Shown: positions 33,928-42,483, counted from the first letter of the stretch. The stretch is 64,000 nt of DNA from JBFMHP01 sp964557295 (GCA_964557295.1 CAZKZP010000011.1:14007-78006); one strand, 5' to 3'. The notes: a model not told the origin generated them from the letters alone. Numbers and translations: made by a program.

Positions 33928-34266
33928 ATGAGCGACTGTATCTTCTGCAAGATCGCCGCGGGCGCCATCCCGGCCCAAGTGGTGTATCAGGACGAGCAGG
34001 TCATGGTGTTCAAGGACATCAATCCGCGGGCGAAGGTGCATCTGCTGCTGATTCCGAAGATCCATGTCGCCAGTCTGAGCGAGGCGGGCGAGCAACACCG
34101 CGAGCTGCTCGGAAACATGATGCTTTTGTTGCCGCAGCTGGCGCAGGCGCAAGGGCTGGACGGTGGTTTCCGGACCATCATCAATACAGGCAAGGGCGGC
34201 GGGCAGGAGGTCTTTCACTTGCACGTCCATCTGCTGGGCGGCGGCCAGCTGCCGGGGTTTAACTAA
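33928..34266 (+). CDS. hinT: HIT-family purine nucleoside phosphoramidase HinT
   Basis: 112 residues. HinT cleaves AMP-N bonds, for example AMP-lysine. The HIT triad HLHVH is at residues 97-101, and the N-terminal CIFCKI contributes the zinc-type cysteines of this subgroup. ATG 33928 has GGGGAG about 7 nt upstream. The hisE-hinT-tatABC order is conserved in many relatives. Confidence 0.94.
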   Translation: MSDCIFCKIAAGAIPAQVVYQDEQVMVFKDINPRAKVHLLLIPKIHVASLSEAGEQHRELLGNMMLLLPQLAQAQGLDGGFRTIINTGKGGGQEVFHLHVHLLGGGQLPGFN

Positions 34267-34317
34267 CTTGAGCCTCGAATGTATTCAGGGTCTCAATGCG
34301 ATTAGTCGGAGTGCGTT

Positions 34318-34563
34318 ATGAATATGGCAGGTATAAGTTTGTGGCAGTTGCTGATCATCCTGGTCATCGTGCTGTTGCTGTTCGGCACCAAACGGCTGCG
34401 CAATCTCGGTGGCGATGTCGGCGCGGCGGTGAAGGGCTTTCGTAACGCCGTGCGCGACGGCGAGCAGGGCGAGACCAAGCCCGATCCGGCCAAAGTGAAG
34501 GAAGAGCAGCCGGGGCGGGTCATCGAAGGCGAGGTCACGCGCAAGGACCAGGAAAAGCATTAG
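34318..34563 (+). CDS. tatA: Sec-independent protein translocase subunit TatA
   Basis: 81 residues. One N-terminal membrane helix (about 6-22, ISLWQLLIILVIVLLLFG) is followed by the FGTKRLRNLGGDVGAAVKGF amphipathic helix and a charged tail. TatA oligomers form the protein-conducting element of the twin-arginine pathway. ATG 34318 is favoured by GGAG six nt upstream; ATG 34324 would match the E. coli N-terminus and is the alternative. Confidence 0.94.
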   Translation: MNMAGISLWQLLIILVIVLLLFGTKRLRNLGGDVGAAVKGFRNAVRDGEQGETKPDPAKVKEEQPGRVIEGEVTRKDQEKH

Positions 34564-34602
34564 GCACATTGACTAAGTAGTGCATTTCACAGGTCGGCGG
34601 TC

Positions 34603-34899
34603 GTGTTCGAGATAGGGTTTTCCGAGCTCGTGCTGGTGGGCATCGTTGCGCTGCTGGTGGTCGGGCCCGAGCGGCTGCCGGAACTGGTGCGCATCGTGGG
34701 GCATTGGGTCGGCAAGTTCCGCCGCATGGCCGCCGAGGTGGATGCCGAGGTCAAACGCGAATTGCACAATGCCGAGGTCTTGCGCCGGGAGACGGAAAAG
34801 CTCCAGCAACAACTCGAGCAGAATGCCCTGGAAAACCGCCCGGCCCCGCCGGCCGAGGCTCCCTCGGCCAACAAAGACAACGACACCAAGCCTTCATGA
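34603..34899 (+). CDS. tatB: Sec-independent protein translocase subunit TatB
   Basis: 98 residues starting at GTG 34603. The N-terminal helix with FEIGFSELVLVGIVALLVVGPERLP, containing the conserved Glu and the GPERLP hinge, identifies TatB, the receptor partner of TatC. A coiled-coil-prone stretch (about 40-78) and a low-complexity Pro/Ala tail follow. The stop overlaps the tatC start (ATGA). Confidence 0.94.
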   Translation: MFEIGFSELVLVGIVALLVVGPERLPELVRIVGHWVGKFRRMAAEVDAEVKRELHNAEVLRRETEKLQQQLEQNALENRPAPPAEAPSANKDNDTKPS

Positions 34900-35672
34900 G
34901 CGCCCCCGATCCCGCGACGCCGCAGCAAACCTTGATCGATCATCTGGTCGAGCTGCGCGCGCGTCTGATCAAGTGCCTGCTCGCGGTCGTGGTCATGTTC
35001 GCCTGTCTCTATCCCTTCGCCAACGACATCTATACGTTGGTGGCGCAGCCCTTGCTGGACAAGTTGCCCGAGCACAGCACCATGATCGCCACCGAAGTCA
35101 CCTCGCCCTTCATGGCGCCGTTCAAACTGACCATGGTGCTGGCGGTGTTCCTGGCGATGCCGGTGATCCTGTATCAGGTGTGGGCCTTCGTCGCGCCGGG
35201 GCTTTACAAACACGAGAAGCGATTGGTGTTGCCGCTGCTGGTGGCCAGCATGGTGCTCTTCGCCTTGGGCGTGGTGTTTGTCTACTTAGTGATGTTTCCC
35301 GTGATCTTCGATTTCTTCACGTCCGTGGCGCCCGCGGGCGTGTCGGTGATGACGGACCTCAGCCGATATCTCGATTTCGTGCTCGCATTATTCCTCGCCG
35401 CCGGCTTCATGTTCCAGGTGCCGGTCGCCACCGTGCTACTGGTGCGCACCGGCATGACCACGGTCGCGAGCCTGCGCGAGAAGCGCCCCTACGTCATCGT
35501 CGGCGCCTTCGTGATCGGCATGCTGCTGACCCCGCCGGACGTGTTTTCCCAATCCATGCTGGCGATACCGATGTGCCTGCTGTTCGAGCTCGGCTTGCTG
35601 GTCGCGCGCCTCGAACTGTTCAGCGGCAAACCGCCGCAGTCTGAAGACTCAGACCAACAACCCTCCGATTGA
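34896..35672 (+). CDS. tatC: Sec-independent protein translocase subunit TatC
   Basis: 258 residues with six membrane helices. TatC recognises the twin-arginine signal. Conserved elements include DHLVELRARLIKCL at the N-terminus, SPFMAPFKL, the periplasmic-loop region around VWAFVAPGLYKHEK, and LTPPDVFSQSMLAIPM. ATG 34896 overlaps tatB. A likely substrate in this window is the Rieske protein PetA, which carries a KRRTLT motif. Convergent with degS, with 2 nt between the stops. Confidence 0.95.
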   Translation: MSAPDPATPQQTLIDHLVELRARLIKCLLAVVVMFACLYPFANDIYTLVAQPLLDKLPEHSTMIATEVTSPFMAPFKLTMVLAVFLAMPVILYQVWAFVAPGLYKHEKRLVLPLLVASMVLFALGVVFVYLVMFPVIFDFFTSVAPAGVSVMTDLSRYLDFVLALFLAAGFMFQVPVATVLLVRTGMTTVASLREKRPYVIVGAFVIGMLLTPPDVFSQSMLAIPMCLLFELGLLVARLELFSGKPPQSEDSDQQPSD

Positions 35673-35674
35673 TT

Positions 35675-36835
35675 CTATATCCGCGGCCGCTGGATCACCC
35701 GCAGCGGCACTTCATATTGCTGCTGATTGCGCAGTACCAGCAGGCGCACCTGGCTATTGGGTTGCTGTTGCGTTATGTAATCCATCGCCTGATACGCGCT
35801 GGTGATCTCCTGATCGTTGATCTGTTGCAGGATGTCCCCCGGATGGATACCGGCGATATGCGCCGGGCTGTTGCGGTACACCATGGTGATCAACACGCCG
35901 TTTTTGCTGGCGAGACCGAACGAGGCGGCCAGTTCGGGGGTGAGGTTCTGGGTTTCAATGCCCAGCCAGCCGCGTACGACGTAGCCGTATTTGATGAGCT
36001 GTCCCATGGTCGACATGGCCAGATCCACTGGGATGGCGAAGCCGATGCCTTGCGAGCCGCCGGTGCGGGAGTAGATCGCGGAATTGATGCCGATCAATTC
36101 GCCGCGGGCATTGACCAGTCCGCCGCCGGAGTTGCCTGGATTGATGGCGGCATCGGTCTGGATGAAGTTCTCGAAGGTGTTGATGCCGAGGTTGTTGCGC
36201 CCCAGGCCGCTGATGATGCCCATGGTGACGGTTTGGCCCACGCCATACGGATTGCCGATGGCCAGCACCACGTCGCCGACGTGCAGCGCCTTGGCGTTGC
36301 CGAGCGTGACGATGGGCAGCTCTTCATCGATCTCGGTTTTCAGCAGGCTGAGATCGGATTCGGGGTCGCTGCCGATGACCCGAGCGGTCGTGGTCCGGCC
36401 ATCCTGGAGCGCCACCAGGATCTCTTCGGCGTTCTCTACGACGTGATTATTGCTAAGCAGATAGCCGTCGGGGCTGATCAGCACGCCGGAGCCCAGGCTG
36501 CGCTCGGTGCGGGTCAATGCAGGTGAAAAATTGTCAAAGAACTGCCGCGTGAGCGGGTCTTCAAAGAGCGGCGCGCGCTGAGTGATGTGTTTGGTGGTGT
36601 AGATGTTGACGATGGCGGGCGCGGCCGCTTCCACCGCGCTGGCATACGAGAACGGCCCTTTGACATTGAAGGCCGCGGGAGTGGCGGCATTGGCGGGATC
36701 GGCCGGCACCTGCTTGATTTCAATCGTGTGCTGGGCGCGGAACAGGTCCGGATAAAACAGGATCATGAACAGCACGGCGACAAAAGCCAAGGCCAAGCCG
36801 AGCATGATGTAGCGGTAAAGAAATTTGATCAGCAT
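35675..36835 (-). CDS. degS: DegS-type periplasmic serine protease with PDZ domain
   Basis: 386 residues. An N-terminal membrane anchor (about 10-29) is followed by a trypsin-like domain (about 65-265) and one PDZ domain (about 285-380). The triad is H131 (SNNHVVENA), D161 (PESDLSLLK) and S236 (NPGNSGGGL). A single PDZ and a membrane anchor match DegS/AlgW, which cleaves the anti-sigma factor RseA when unfolded outer membrane proteins are sensed; DegP-type proteins have two PDZ domains. The same position next to the his and Nif3 genes is seen for algW in Pseudomonas. Confidence 0.93.
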   Translation of the reverse strand: MLIKFLYRYIMLGLALAFVAVLFMILFYPDLFRAQHTIEIKQVPADPANAATPAAFNVKGPFSYASAVEAAAPAIVNIYTTKHITQRAPLFEDPLTRQFFDNFSPALTRTERSLGSGVLISPDGYLLSNNHVVENAEEILVALQDGRTTTARVIGSDPESDLSLLKTEIDEELPIVTLGNAKALHVGDVVLAIGNPYGVGQTVTMGIISGLGRNNLGINTFENFIQTDAAINPGNSGGGLVNARGELIGINSAIYSRTGGSQGIGFAIPVDLAMSTMGQLIKYGYVVRGWLGIETQNLTPELAASFGLASKNGVLITMVYRNSPAHIAGIHPGDILQQINDQEITSAYQAMDYITQQQPNSQVRLLVLRNQQQYEVPLRVIQRPRI

Positions 36836-36908
36836 ATCAGGGTAAATGGTTTGGGTGTCTGTTTCAGCATATGATGTAGCGATCTTAACCTACCCCAAGG
36901 AAAAGCGC

Positions 36909-37652
36909 ATGGTGCACCTGGATGAGTTGGTTGATTATGCCAATAACCTGCTGGAGATTACGAAGTTCGAGGACTATTGCCCGAATGGTCTTCAAGTCGA
37001 CGGGAAGAAAGAAGTCGTGCGTTTGGCGACAGGGGTGACGGCCAGCCAGGCGCTCATCGATGCGGCGCTGGCGTGGGGCGCCGATGCCATTCTGGTGCAT
37101 CACGGTTTTTTCTGGAAGGGCGAGCCGGCGCAACTCACCGGGTTCAAATACCGGCGGCTGCGCGCTCTGATCCGCTCCGATGTGGGCCTGCTCGCCTATC
37201 ATCTGCCGCTGGATGCCCACCCGGAACTGGGCAACAATGCATGCCTGGGCGCGCTGTTGGGGCTGAGCGTCTCCGGCAGATTCGGCGACGTCGGCCTGCA
37301 TGGGAGTTTCCCCGCGGCGCTCGCGGCCGAGGCCGTGTCGCAGCTGCTGGAGAATACGTTGGGAAGGCAGCCGTTGCACATTGTGGTCGATAAACCAATC
37401 ATCCGCACCGTGGCCTGGTGCTCGGGGGGCGCGCAAAATTATATTCAACAGGCGGCCGAACTGGGGGTGGATGCCTATATCACCGGAGAGGTCTCGGAGC
37501 ACACGGTGCACATCGCGCGCGAGACCGGCATGCACTTTTTCGCGGCGGGACATCATGCCACCGAGCGGTATGGGGCGCAGGCGCTAGGGGAACATCTGGC
37601 GCAGAGATTTTCGTTGACGCATCGTTTCATTGATATCCCCAACCCAGTGTGA
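36909..37652 (+). CDS. Nif3-like dinuclear metal-centre protein (YbgI/YqfO family)
   Basis: 247 residues from ATG 36909, preceded by AAGGAAAA. Family members form hexameric toroids with a two-metal site; they are often labelled GTP cyclohydrolase 1 type 2 homologues, but the physiological role is unsettled. Metal-ligand motifs are ILVHHGFFW, YHLPLDAHP and TGEVSEH, and near the C-terminus AAGHHATER. An in-frame start at 36846 would lengthen the N-terminus without support. Divergent from degS, followed by the long spacer before petA. Confidence 0.92.
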   Translation: MVHLDELVDYANNLLEITKFEDYCPNGLQVDGKKEVVRLATGVTASQALIDAALAWGADAILVHHGFFWKGEPAQLTGFKYRRLRALIRSDVGLLAYHLPLDAHPELGNNACLGALLGLSVSGRFGDVGLHGSFPAALAAEAVSQLLENTLGRQPLHIVVDKPIIRTVAWCSGGAQNYIQQAAELGVDAYITGEVSEHTVHIARETGMHFFAAGHHATERYGAQALGEHLAQRFSLTHRFIDIPNPV

Positions 37653-38028
37653 ACGCAGGACTGCTTCAGTACATCGGAATGTCCATAGAATTGGCGTTGA
37701 CTGGGTTACCCAAACTGTTCTAGGATCAGGTCAACAATAGGGATATGGCTCGAAAAGGCCACTAATACCAAGTGCTATCGAAAACAAAAAATACAAATGG
37801 AGAAGAGGGGCGCGCAGGGCTCTGTCGTCAATTCGCAGCTGCCTCCATCAATTCCCATATAGTTCAATTGCGACATCAACCTGCTCTTCGGTAACTGATG
37901 TATTTGTCATTGCATTCTGCTTGGTTGTCAGCGTCTATCGTTTGGGTATCACCAAGGCCGCGCCTGAGTTCGCGGACATGTAACCGGTGAAGCAATTCAC
38001 CGATCAATTTGCTTGTCAGGAGGAGTGA
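37653..38028. other. A+T-rich leader region upstream of petABC
   Basis: 376 nt without a gene, clearly lower in GC than both flanks. A possible promoter is TTGACT (37697-37702) and TAGGAT (37721-37726) with an 18-nt spacer, which would give a leader of about 300 nt. A perfect 7-bp hairpin with a GCAA tetraloop lies at 37985-38002. The petA start is preceded by a strong AGGAGG. A 30-codon open frame from about 37897 has no homology that I recognise. The start of petA transcription is undefined. Confidence 0.45.
37985..38002 (+). promoter_or_regulatory. Hairpin with GCAA tetraloop in the petA leader
   Basis: CGGTGAA (37985-37991), loop GCAA (37992-37995), TTCACCG (37996-38002): seven perfect pairs closed by a stable GNRA tetraloop. 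It lies about 15 nt before the AGGAGG of petA. There is no T-tract, so it is not a classical terminator; it could affect mRNA stability or translation. Function unknown. Confidence 0.45.
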
Positions 38029-38622
38029 ATGAGTGATGGTGTAGATCACAGCAAGCGTCGCACACTCACCGTGGCCGCAGGCGTCGTCGGGGGAGTCGGG
38101 GCGGCGTGCGCCGCGGTGCCTTTTGTGGCCTCGATGCAGCCCAGCGCCAAGGCTCAGGCCGCCGGCGCGCCGGTCGAGGTGGATATCAACAAGATGGAGC
38201 CGGGTCAGCGCATCACGGTCGAGTGGCGCGGCAAACCGGTATGGATCATCCGCCGCAGCCAGACGATGTTGGAGGCGCTGCCGACGCTGGATCCCGTATT
38301 GCTCGATCCCGCCTCGGAGCTGCAGCAGCAACCCGACTATGCGAAAAACGCCGTGCGCTCGATCAAACCCGAGACGCTAGTCCTGCTGGGCATCTGTACC
38401 CACCTCGGATGCTCGCCGAGCTATCGTCCGGAGTTTGCCCCTGCCGACTTGGGGGAGGCATGGAAGGGCGGCTTCTTCTGTCCTTGCCACGGTTCGCGTT
38501 TCGACCTTGCCGGACGCGTTTTCGCTGGTGTGCCGGCACCCAAGAATCTCGAGGTGCCGCGCCATATGTATATCAGCGATACCCGAATCCTGATCGGTGC
38601 TGACGACAAAGGGGTGGCGTAG
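38029..38622 (+). CDS. petA: Ubiquinol-cytochrome c reductase Rieske iron-sulfur subunit
   Basis: 197 residues. Rieske protein of the bc1 complex, passing electrons from ubiquinol to cytochrome c1. The N-terminus has a twin-arginine-type signal anchor (KRRTLTVAAG, helix about 14-34). The 2Fe-2S ligands are C123 and H125 (CTHLGC) and C151 and H154 (CPCHGS), with C128 and C153 as the likely disulfide. AGGAGG precedes ATG 38029. petB follows after 2 nt. The Tat signal suggests export by the TatABC encoded about 3 kb upstream. Confidence 0.97.
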   Translation: MSDGVDHSKRRTLTVAAGVVGGVGAACAAVPFVASMQPSAKAQAAGAPVEVDINKMEPGQRITVEWRGKPVWIIRRSQTMLEALPTLDPVLLDPASELQQQPDYAKNAVRSIKPETLVLLGICTHLGCSPSYRPEFAPADLGEAWKGGFFCPCHGSRFDLAGRVFAGVPAPKNLEVPRHMYISDTRILIGADDKGVA

Positions 38623-38624
38623 CA

Positions 38625-39863
38625 ATGAGAAATATCGCGATGCAACTGCTGGACTGGGTGGATGAGCGTTTCCCGTTACGGAAGACCTTCAACGAGCACC
38701 TCGGTCATTACTATGTGCCGAAGAACTTCAACTTCTGGTACTACTTCGGTTCGCTGGCCTTGCTGGTGCTGGTGATCCAGATCGTCACCGGCATCTTCCT
38801 GACCATGAACTACAAGCCGGACGCGCAATCCGCCTTCGGTTCCGTCGAATACATCATGCGGGATGTCGAATACGGTTGGCTGATCCGTTATATGCATTCG
38901 ACCGGCGCGTCGTTTTTCTTCGTCGTCGTTTATCTGCACATGTTCCGCGCATTTCTGTACGGCTCGTACAAGAAACCGCGCGAGCTGGTGTGGATCATCG
39001 GGATGCTGATTTACCTCACGCTGATGGCCGAGGCCTTCTTCGGTTATCTGTTGCCGTGGGGCCAGATGTCATACTGGGGCGCCCAGGTGATCATCTCCTT
39101 GTTCGGTACCTTGCCGGTGATCGGTCCGGACCTGGCGCTGTGGATTCGCGGCGACTTCGTCGTGGCCGATGCCACCTTGAATCGCTTTTTTGCCTTCCAT
39201 GTGATCGCCGGTCCGCTGGTGCTGCTGGGCTTGGTGGTGGCGCACATCACCGCCCTGCACGAGGTCGGCTCGAACAATCCCGATGGGATCGAGATCAAAA
39301 AACTCAAGGGGCCAGATGGCGTGCCGCTCGATGCCGTGCCGTTTCATCCCTATTACACGGTGAAGGATGCCTTCGGTGCGGCCTTCTTCCTGATCATCTT
39401 CTGCGCGGTGATGTTCTTCCTGCCGGAGATGGGCGGGATCTTTCTCGAGTATCCCAACTTCGAGCCGGCCGATCCGCTGAAGACGCCCGAGCATATCGCT
39501 CCGGTATGGTATTTCACGCCGTTCTACTCCATCCTGCGCGCCGTCCCCAGCGTGGGCGGTTCGGCCTTCCCCGGTGTCATCGCGATGGGCGTGGCGACGG
39601 TGATTTTCTTCCTGCTGCCGTGGCTTGACCGCAATCCGGTGCGCTCGATCCGCTATCGCGGTATCCAATTCAAGATTGCCCTGACCCTCTTCGTCATCGT
39701 GTTCCTGATCCTGGGTTATCTCGGCACGCAGGCGCCCAGCCCAGGGAAGAATCTCCTCGGCCAGATCTGCTCGGTATTGTACTTCCTGTTCTTCTTGTTG
39801 ATGCCCATCTACACCAAGATGGAGAAGAATAAGCCGGTTCCAGAGAGGGTGACGTGCAAATGA
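38625..39863 (+). CDS. petB: Ubiquinol-cytochrome c reductase cytochrome b
   Basis: 412 residues, one-piece cytochrome b with eight membrane helices. The heme-ligand histidines are in helices B and D (HSTGASFFFVVVYLH and FHVIAGPLVLLGLVVAH). The Qo-site motif reads PVWY (HIAPVWYFTPFYS) in place of mitochondrial PEWY, as in many beta- and gammaproteobacteria. It starts 2 nt after petA and overlaps petC by 4 nt. Confidence 0.97.
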   Translation: MRNIAMQLLDWVDERFPLRKTFNEHLGHYYVPKNFNFWYYFGSLALLVLVIQIVTGIFLTMNYKPDAQSAFGSVEYIMRDVEYGWLIRYMHSTGASFFFVVVYLHMFRAFLYGSYKKPRELVWIIGMLIYLTLMAEAFFGYLLPWGQMSYWGAQVIISLFGTLPVIGPDLALWIRGDFVVADATLNRFFAFHVIAGPLVLLGLVVAHITALHEVGSNNPDGIEIKKLKGPDGVPLDAVPFHPYYTVKDAFGAAFFLIIFCAVMFFLPEMGGIFLEYPNFEPADPLKTPEHIAPVWYFTPFYSILRAVPSVGGSAFPGVIAMGVATVIFFLLPWLDRNPVRSIRYRGIQFKIALTLFVIVFLILGYLGTQAPSPGKNLLGQICSVLYFLFFLLMPIYTKMEKNKPVPERVTCK

Positions 39864-40579
39864 AAAAAATACTTTCAGTGCTCTTGTTAAGCTGGCTGCC
39901 GGTCTTGGGGATGGCGGCGGGGGGCGGTGCGCATCTCGATCACGTGGCTATCGACCTTTCCGACAAGGAGTCCCTGCGCAACGGGGCCAAGGTGTTCATG
40001 ACGTATTGCCTAAATTGCCATTCAGCCAAGTATCAACGCTACAACCGCATGGCGGATGACATCGGCATGAGCATCGACGATCTCAAGCCCTTGATGTTCA
40101 TCACGGACCGGGTCGGTGACACCATGTCAGTGGCGATGGATCCCAAGCAGGCCAAGAAGTGGTTCGGCACGCTGCCGCCCGATCTGTCGCTCGTGGCCCG
40201 CTCGCGCGGGGCGGATTGGTTGTATACCTATCTGCGTTCCTTCTATCGCGACGACAGCCGTCCCTTCGGTGTCAACAACCTCGTATTCAAGGATGTGGGG
40301 ATGCCGCATGCGCTGGTCGATCTGCAAGGTCTGGCCGAGCCGGTATTCAAGAACGAGGCGGACAAGGAAATCAGCGGCTTGGAGATCAAAACGCCGGGCG
40401 TGCTGACGCCGGCGCAGTACGATGAGCTGGTCTCCGACCTGGTGCATTTCCTGGTCTATGTCGGAGAGCCCGCCAAGCTCGAGCGGTATTCCCTGGGTAT
40501 CTGGGTCATCCTGTTCCTGCTGGTGCTGACCATCCTGCTGTATCTGGTCAAGCGTGAGTACTGGCGGGATGTGCATTGA
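39860..40579 (+). CDS. petC: Ubiquinol-cytochrome c reductase cytochrome c1
   Basis: 239 residues from ATG 39860, which overlaps the petB stop and follows GAGAGGGTGA. A signal peptide (about 1-20) precedes the heme c motif CLNCH (50-54). The C-terminal membrane anchor (about 205-225, LGIWVILFLLVLTILLYL) and the end KREYWRDVH are typical. An intrinsic terminator follows 30 nt downstream, closing the petABC unit. Confidence 0.96.
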   Translation: MKKILSVLLLSWLPVLGMAAGGGAHLDHVAIDLSDKESLRNGAKVFMTYCLNCHSAKYQRYNRMADDIGMSIDDLKPLMFITDRVGDTMSVAMDPKQAKKWFGTLPPDLSLVARSRGADWLYTYLRSFYRDDSRPFGVNNLVFKDVGMPHALVDLQGLAEPVFKNEADKEISGLEIKTPGVLTPAQYDELVSDLVHFLVYVGEPAKLERYSLGIWVILFLLVLTILLYLVKREYWRDVH

Positions 40580-40608
40580 TCCATCACTCGAATAATCATC
40601 CATGAAAT

Positions 40609-40640
40609 AAGGGGGGGCAAGTCCCCCCTTGTTTGTTTTA
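40609..40640 (+). terminator. Intrinsic terminator after petC
   Basis: AAGGGGGG (40609-40616) pairs with CCCCCCTT (40623-40630) around a six-base loop, followed by the T-rich tail GTTTGTTTTA. A good Rho-independent terminator separating petABC from sspAB. Confidence 0.85.
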
Positions 40641-40688
40641 TAATGTCCTGGTTTTCAAACTTCCCACATCTTGCAGGAGAATTGTGTA

Positions 40689-41318
40689 ATGGCGTCACTG
40701 GCCAATCGACGTTCAATTATGACGCTTTTTTCCAATGCCGATTGTATCCATAGTCACCGGGTACGGATTGTGTTGGCAGAAAAGGGGATCAATCATGAGG
40801 TCATCGAAGTGACCGCGGATTCGATCCCCGAGGATTTGCGAGAACTCAATCCCTATTGCTCCACGCCCACGCTCATCGATCGGGATCTCGTGTTGTACAG
40901 TTCGCAGGTGATCATGGAGTATCTCGATGAGCGGTTCCCTCATCCGCCGTTGATGCCGGTGGATCCGGTCCATCGGGCGCAATGCCGGCTAATGCTCTAT
41001 CGCATCGAGCGGGACTGGTACAGCCTGGTCGATGAAATCAACACCAAGGGTGAGAAGGCAGTGGCCAAGGCGCGCAAGGAGTTGCGGGAGAGCCTGACCA
41101 TGGTGGCGCCGCTGTTCAAGCAGATGCCGCATTTCATGAGCGAGGAATTCAGTCTGATGGACTGCGCGCTGGTCCCCCTGATGTGGCGTATGCCCAAGTA
41201 CCGCATCGATCTGCCGGAGCAGGCGCAGCCCATCCTCGATTATGCGGAGCGGATGTTCACACGCACGAGTTTTCAGATGAGTCTTTCTGAAGCCGAGCGT
41301 GAGATGCGGGCCGCTTGA
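40689..41318 (+). CDS. sspA: Stringent starvation protein A
   Basis: 209 residues with a glutathione-S-transferase fold but no GST activity known in the family. SspA binds sigma-70 RNA polymerase and modulates transcription under starvation or acid stress. The N-terminal thioredoxin-like part reads MTLFSNADCIHSHRVRIVLAEKG, followed by NPYCSTPTLIDRDLVLYSS. AGGAG lies 9 nt before ATG 40689. petABC-sspA-sspB is the usual gammaproteobacterial order. Confidence 0.95.
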   Translation: MASLANRRSIMTLFSNADCIHSHRVRIVLAEKGINHEVIEVTADSIPEDLRELNPYCSTPTLIDRDLVLYSSQVIMEYLDERFPHPPLMPVDPVHRAQCRLMLYRIERDWYSLVDEINTKGEKAVAKARKELRESLTMVAPLFKQMPHFMSEEFSLMDCALVPLMWRMPKYRIDLPEQAQPILDYAERMFTRTSFQMSLSEAEREMRAA

Positions 41319-41326
41319 TCACTGGC

Positions 41327-41728
41327 ATGAGCGATTCCAAAGACTTCACGATGACCTCCAGTCGCCCGTATTTGGTGCGGGCTATCTATGAATGGTTGGT
41401 CGACAACGGAATGACGCCCTACCTTCTGGTGGACGCCGAGGCGGAGGGGGTCGTGGTGCCGCGGCAGTTCGTCGAGAATGGCAAGATCATCCTCAACGTC
41501 GCACCCGCCGCGGTGCAGCGGCTCCAGCTGGGTAATGACCGGATCGATTTCAGCGCGCGCTTCAGCGGACAAGCAATGGATGTATGTGTGCCGCTCGGTG
41601 CGGTAAAGGCCATCTACGCCCGCGAAAACGGCACCGGAATGGTGTTCAATGATGAGATGGAGGATCCCAGCCCTCCCTCCGCGCCGAAGGATGACGGCGT
41701 CAAGCCCAAGCTCAAACTGGTCAAGTGA
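41327..41728 (+). CDS. sspB: ClpXP adaptor SspB
   Basis: 133 residues. SspB delivers ssrA-tagged proteins to ClpXP. The substrate-binding domain (SRPYLVRAIYEWLVDNGMTPYLLVD through VPLGAVKAIYARENG) is complete. A flexible acidic linker leads to the ClpX-binding tail PKLKLVK. Start choice is uncertain: ATG 41327 and ATG 41351 are both in frame without a clear ribosome site, and a TTG at 41315 overlaps the sspA stop. Confidence 0.93.
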   Translation: MSDSKDFTMTSSRPYLVRAIYEWLVDNGMTPYLLVDAEAEGVVVPRQFVENGKIILNVAPAAVQRLQLGNDRIDFSARFSGQAMDVCVPLGAVKAIYARENGTGMVFNDEMEDPSPPSAPKDDGVKPKLKLVK

Positions 41729-41750
41729 CCGGAATACGCACCACAACCTA

Positions 41751-41777
41751 ACGGCGCCGACTCAGGCGCCGTTTTTG
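41751..41777 (+). terminator. Intrinsic terminator after sspB
   Basis: ACGGCGCC (41751-41758) and GGCGCCGT (41765-41772) form an 8-bp stem with loop GACTCA, followed by TTTTTGT-type T-tract. It closes the sspAB transcript. Confidence 0.85.
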
Positions 41778-42077
41778 TCTGGCGTTCTGGCAATCCACCA
41801 ATGGACGATGCCGTCTCGTCATGTTGTGATCGAGCGTGCGCAGACGTCATGGGTCATCCCTTTTCATCTGCATCGCTGCGGGAATTATCTTGATGAAATG
41901 CGAGCGGGATCATCGCCTGGATATGACAAGTGATGGACGGTTCGCTGATGCGTCAAATTTGACTTGCCATTTGACCATAGTCTTGATTAAGTATCTGACA
42001 GAATAAGGCGTGACAGGCAGGTGTGATTGGGGGCACGCGGCACGGAGATCAACAACATTCCTGGAGGATGAGTCCTG
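41778..42077. other. Intergenic region upstream of the cytochrome lipoprotein gene
   Basis: About 300 nt without a convincing gene. The last 100 nt are A+T-rich (around TTGACTTGCC, TTGACC and TTGATTAAGT, 41950-41990) and probably hold the promoter, but no -35/-10 pair with standard spacing stands out. GGAGG near 42063 serves as ribosome binding site. Confidence 0.4.
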
Positions 42078-42461
42078 ATGAAAACAGTAGCGAAAACCAC
42101 GATACTTGTACCGGTGCTGGCGGTTGCGCTTGCGGGCTGTGGCGCAAAAGAGGCGGAAGTCAGTTATTCAGCCAGCGTAGAGCCGATACTAAAAGAATAT
42201 TGCGTGGAATGTCATACGGAAGGTGGTCCCGGTTATGAAAAGACCGGATTGTTGATGACCAACTACGCCGCGCTGATGAAGGGGACCAAGTTCGGCCCGA
42301 TCATCGAGCCGAGCAACAGTATCTCCAGCACGCTGGTGCGCCTGATCGAAGGCCGCGCGGACCCCTCGTTGAAGATGCCGCATGGCGGCGGCAAGAGCTT
42401 GTCGCAAGCGCAAATCGATACCATCAAGCGGTGGATCGATCAGGGCGCGAAGAATAATTGA
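42078..42461 (+). CDS. c-type cytochrome lipoprotein (planctomycete-type cytochrome C domain)
   Basis: 127 residues. The lipoprotein signal ends in the lipobox LAGC (C21). The mature part has one heme c site, CVECH at 42-46, with M100 (KMPHGG) as the probable distal heme ligand, then SQAQIDTIKRWIDQGA, the typical end of the PSCyt1-like cytochrome domain. It is a membrane-anchored single-heme protein in the periplasm, likely an electron carrier; its partner is unknown. It is a stand-alone unit between sspB and the convergent FAD oxidase gene, with its own terminator. Confidence 0.85.
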   Translation: MKTVAKTTILVPVLAVALAGCGAKEAEVSYSASVEPILKEYCVECHTEGGPGYEKTGLLMTNYAALMKGTKFGPIIEPSNSISSTLVRLIEGRADPSLKMPHGGGKSLSQAQIDTIKRWIDQGAKNN

Positions 42462-42483
42462 TACCGATCCCTTCGGGATGAAT

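Noticed and set aside
37896..37990. Small peptide gene of about 30 codons in the petA leader
   Set aside because: No ribosome binding site and no similarity to a known leader peptide; chance frames of this size are expected.
41960..42010. FNR box upstream of the cytochrome lipoprotein gene (TTGATTAAGTATCTG)
   Set aside because: The half sites have the wrong spacing and the right half deviates from ATCAA.
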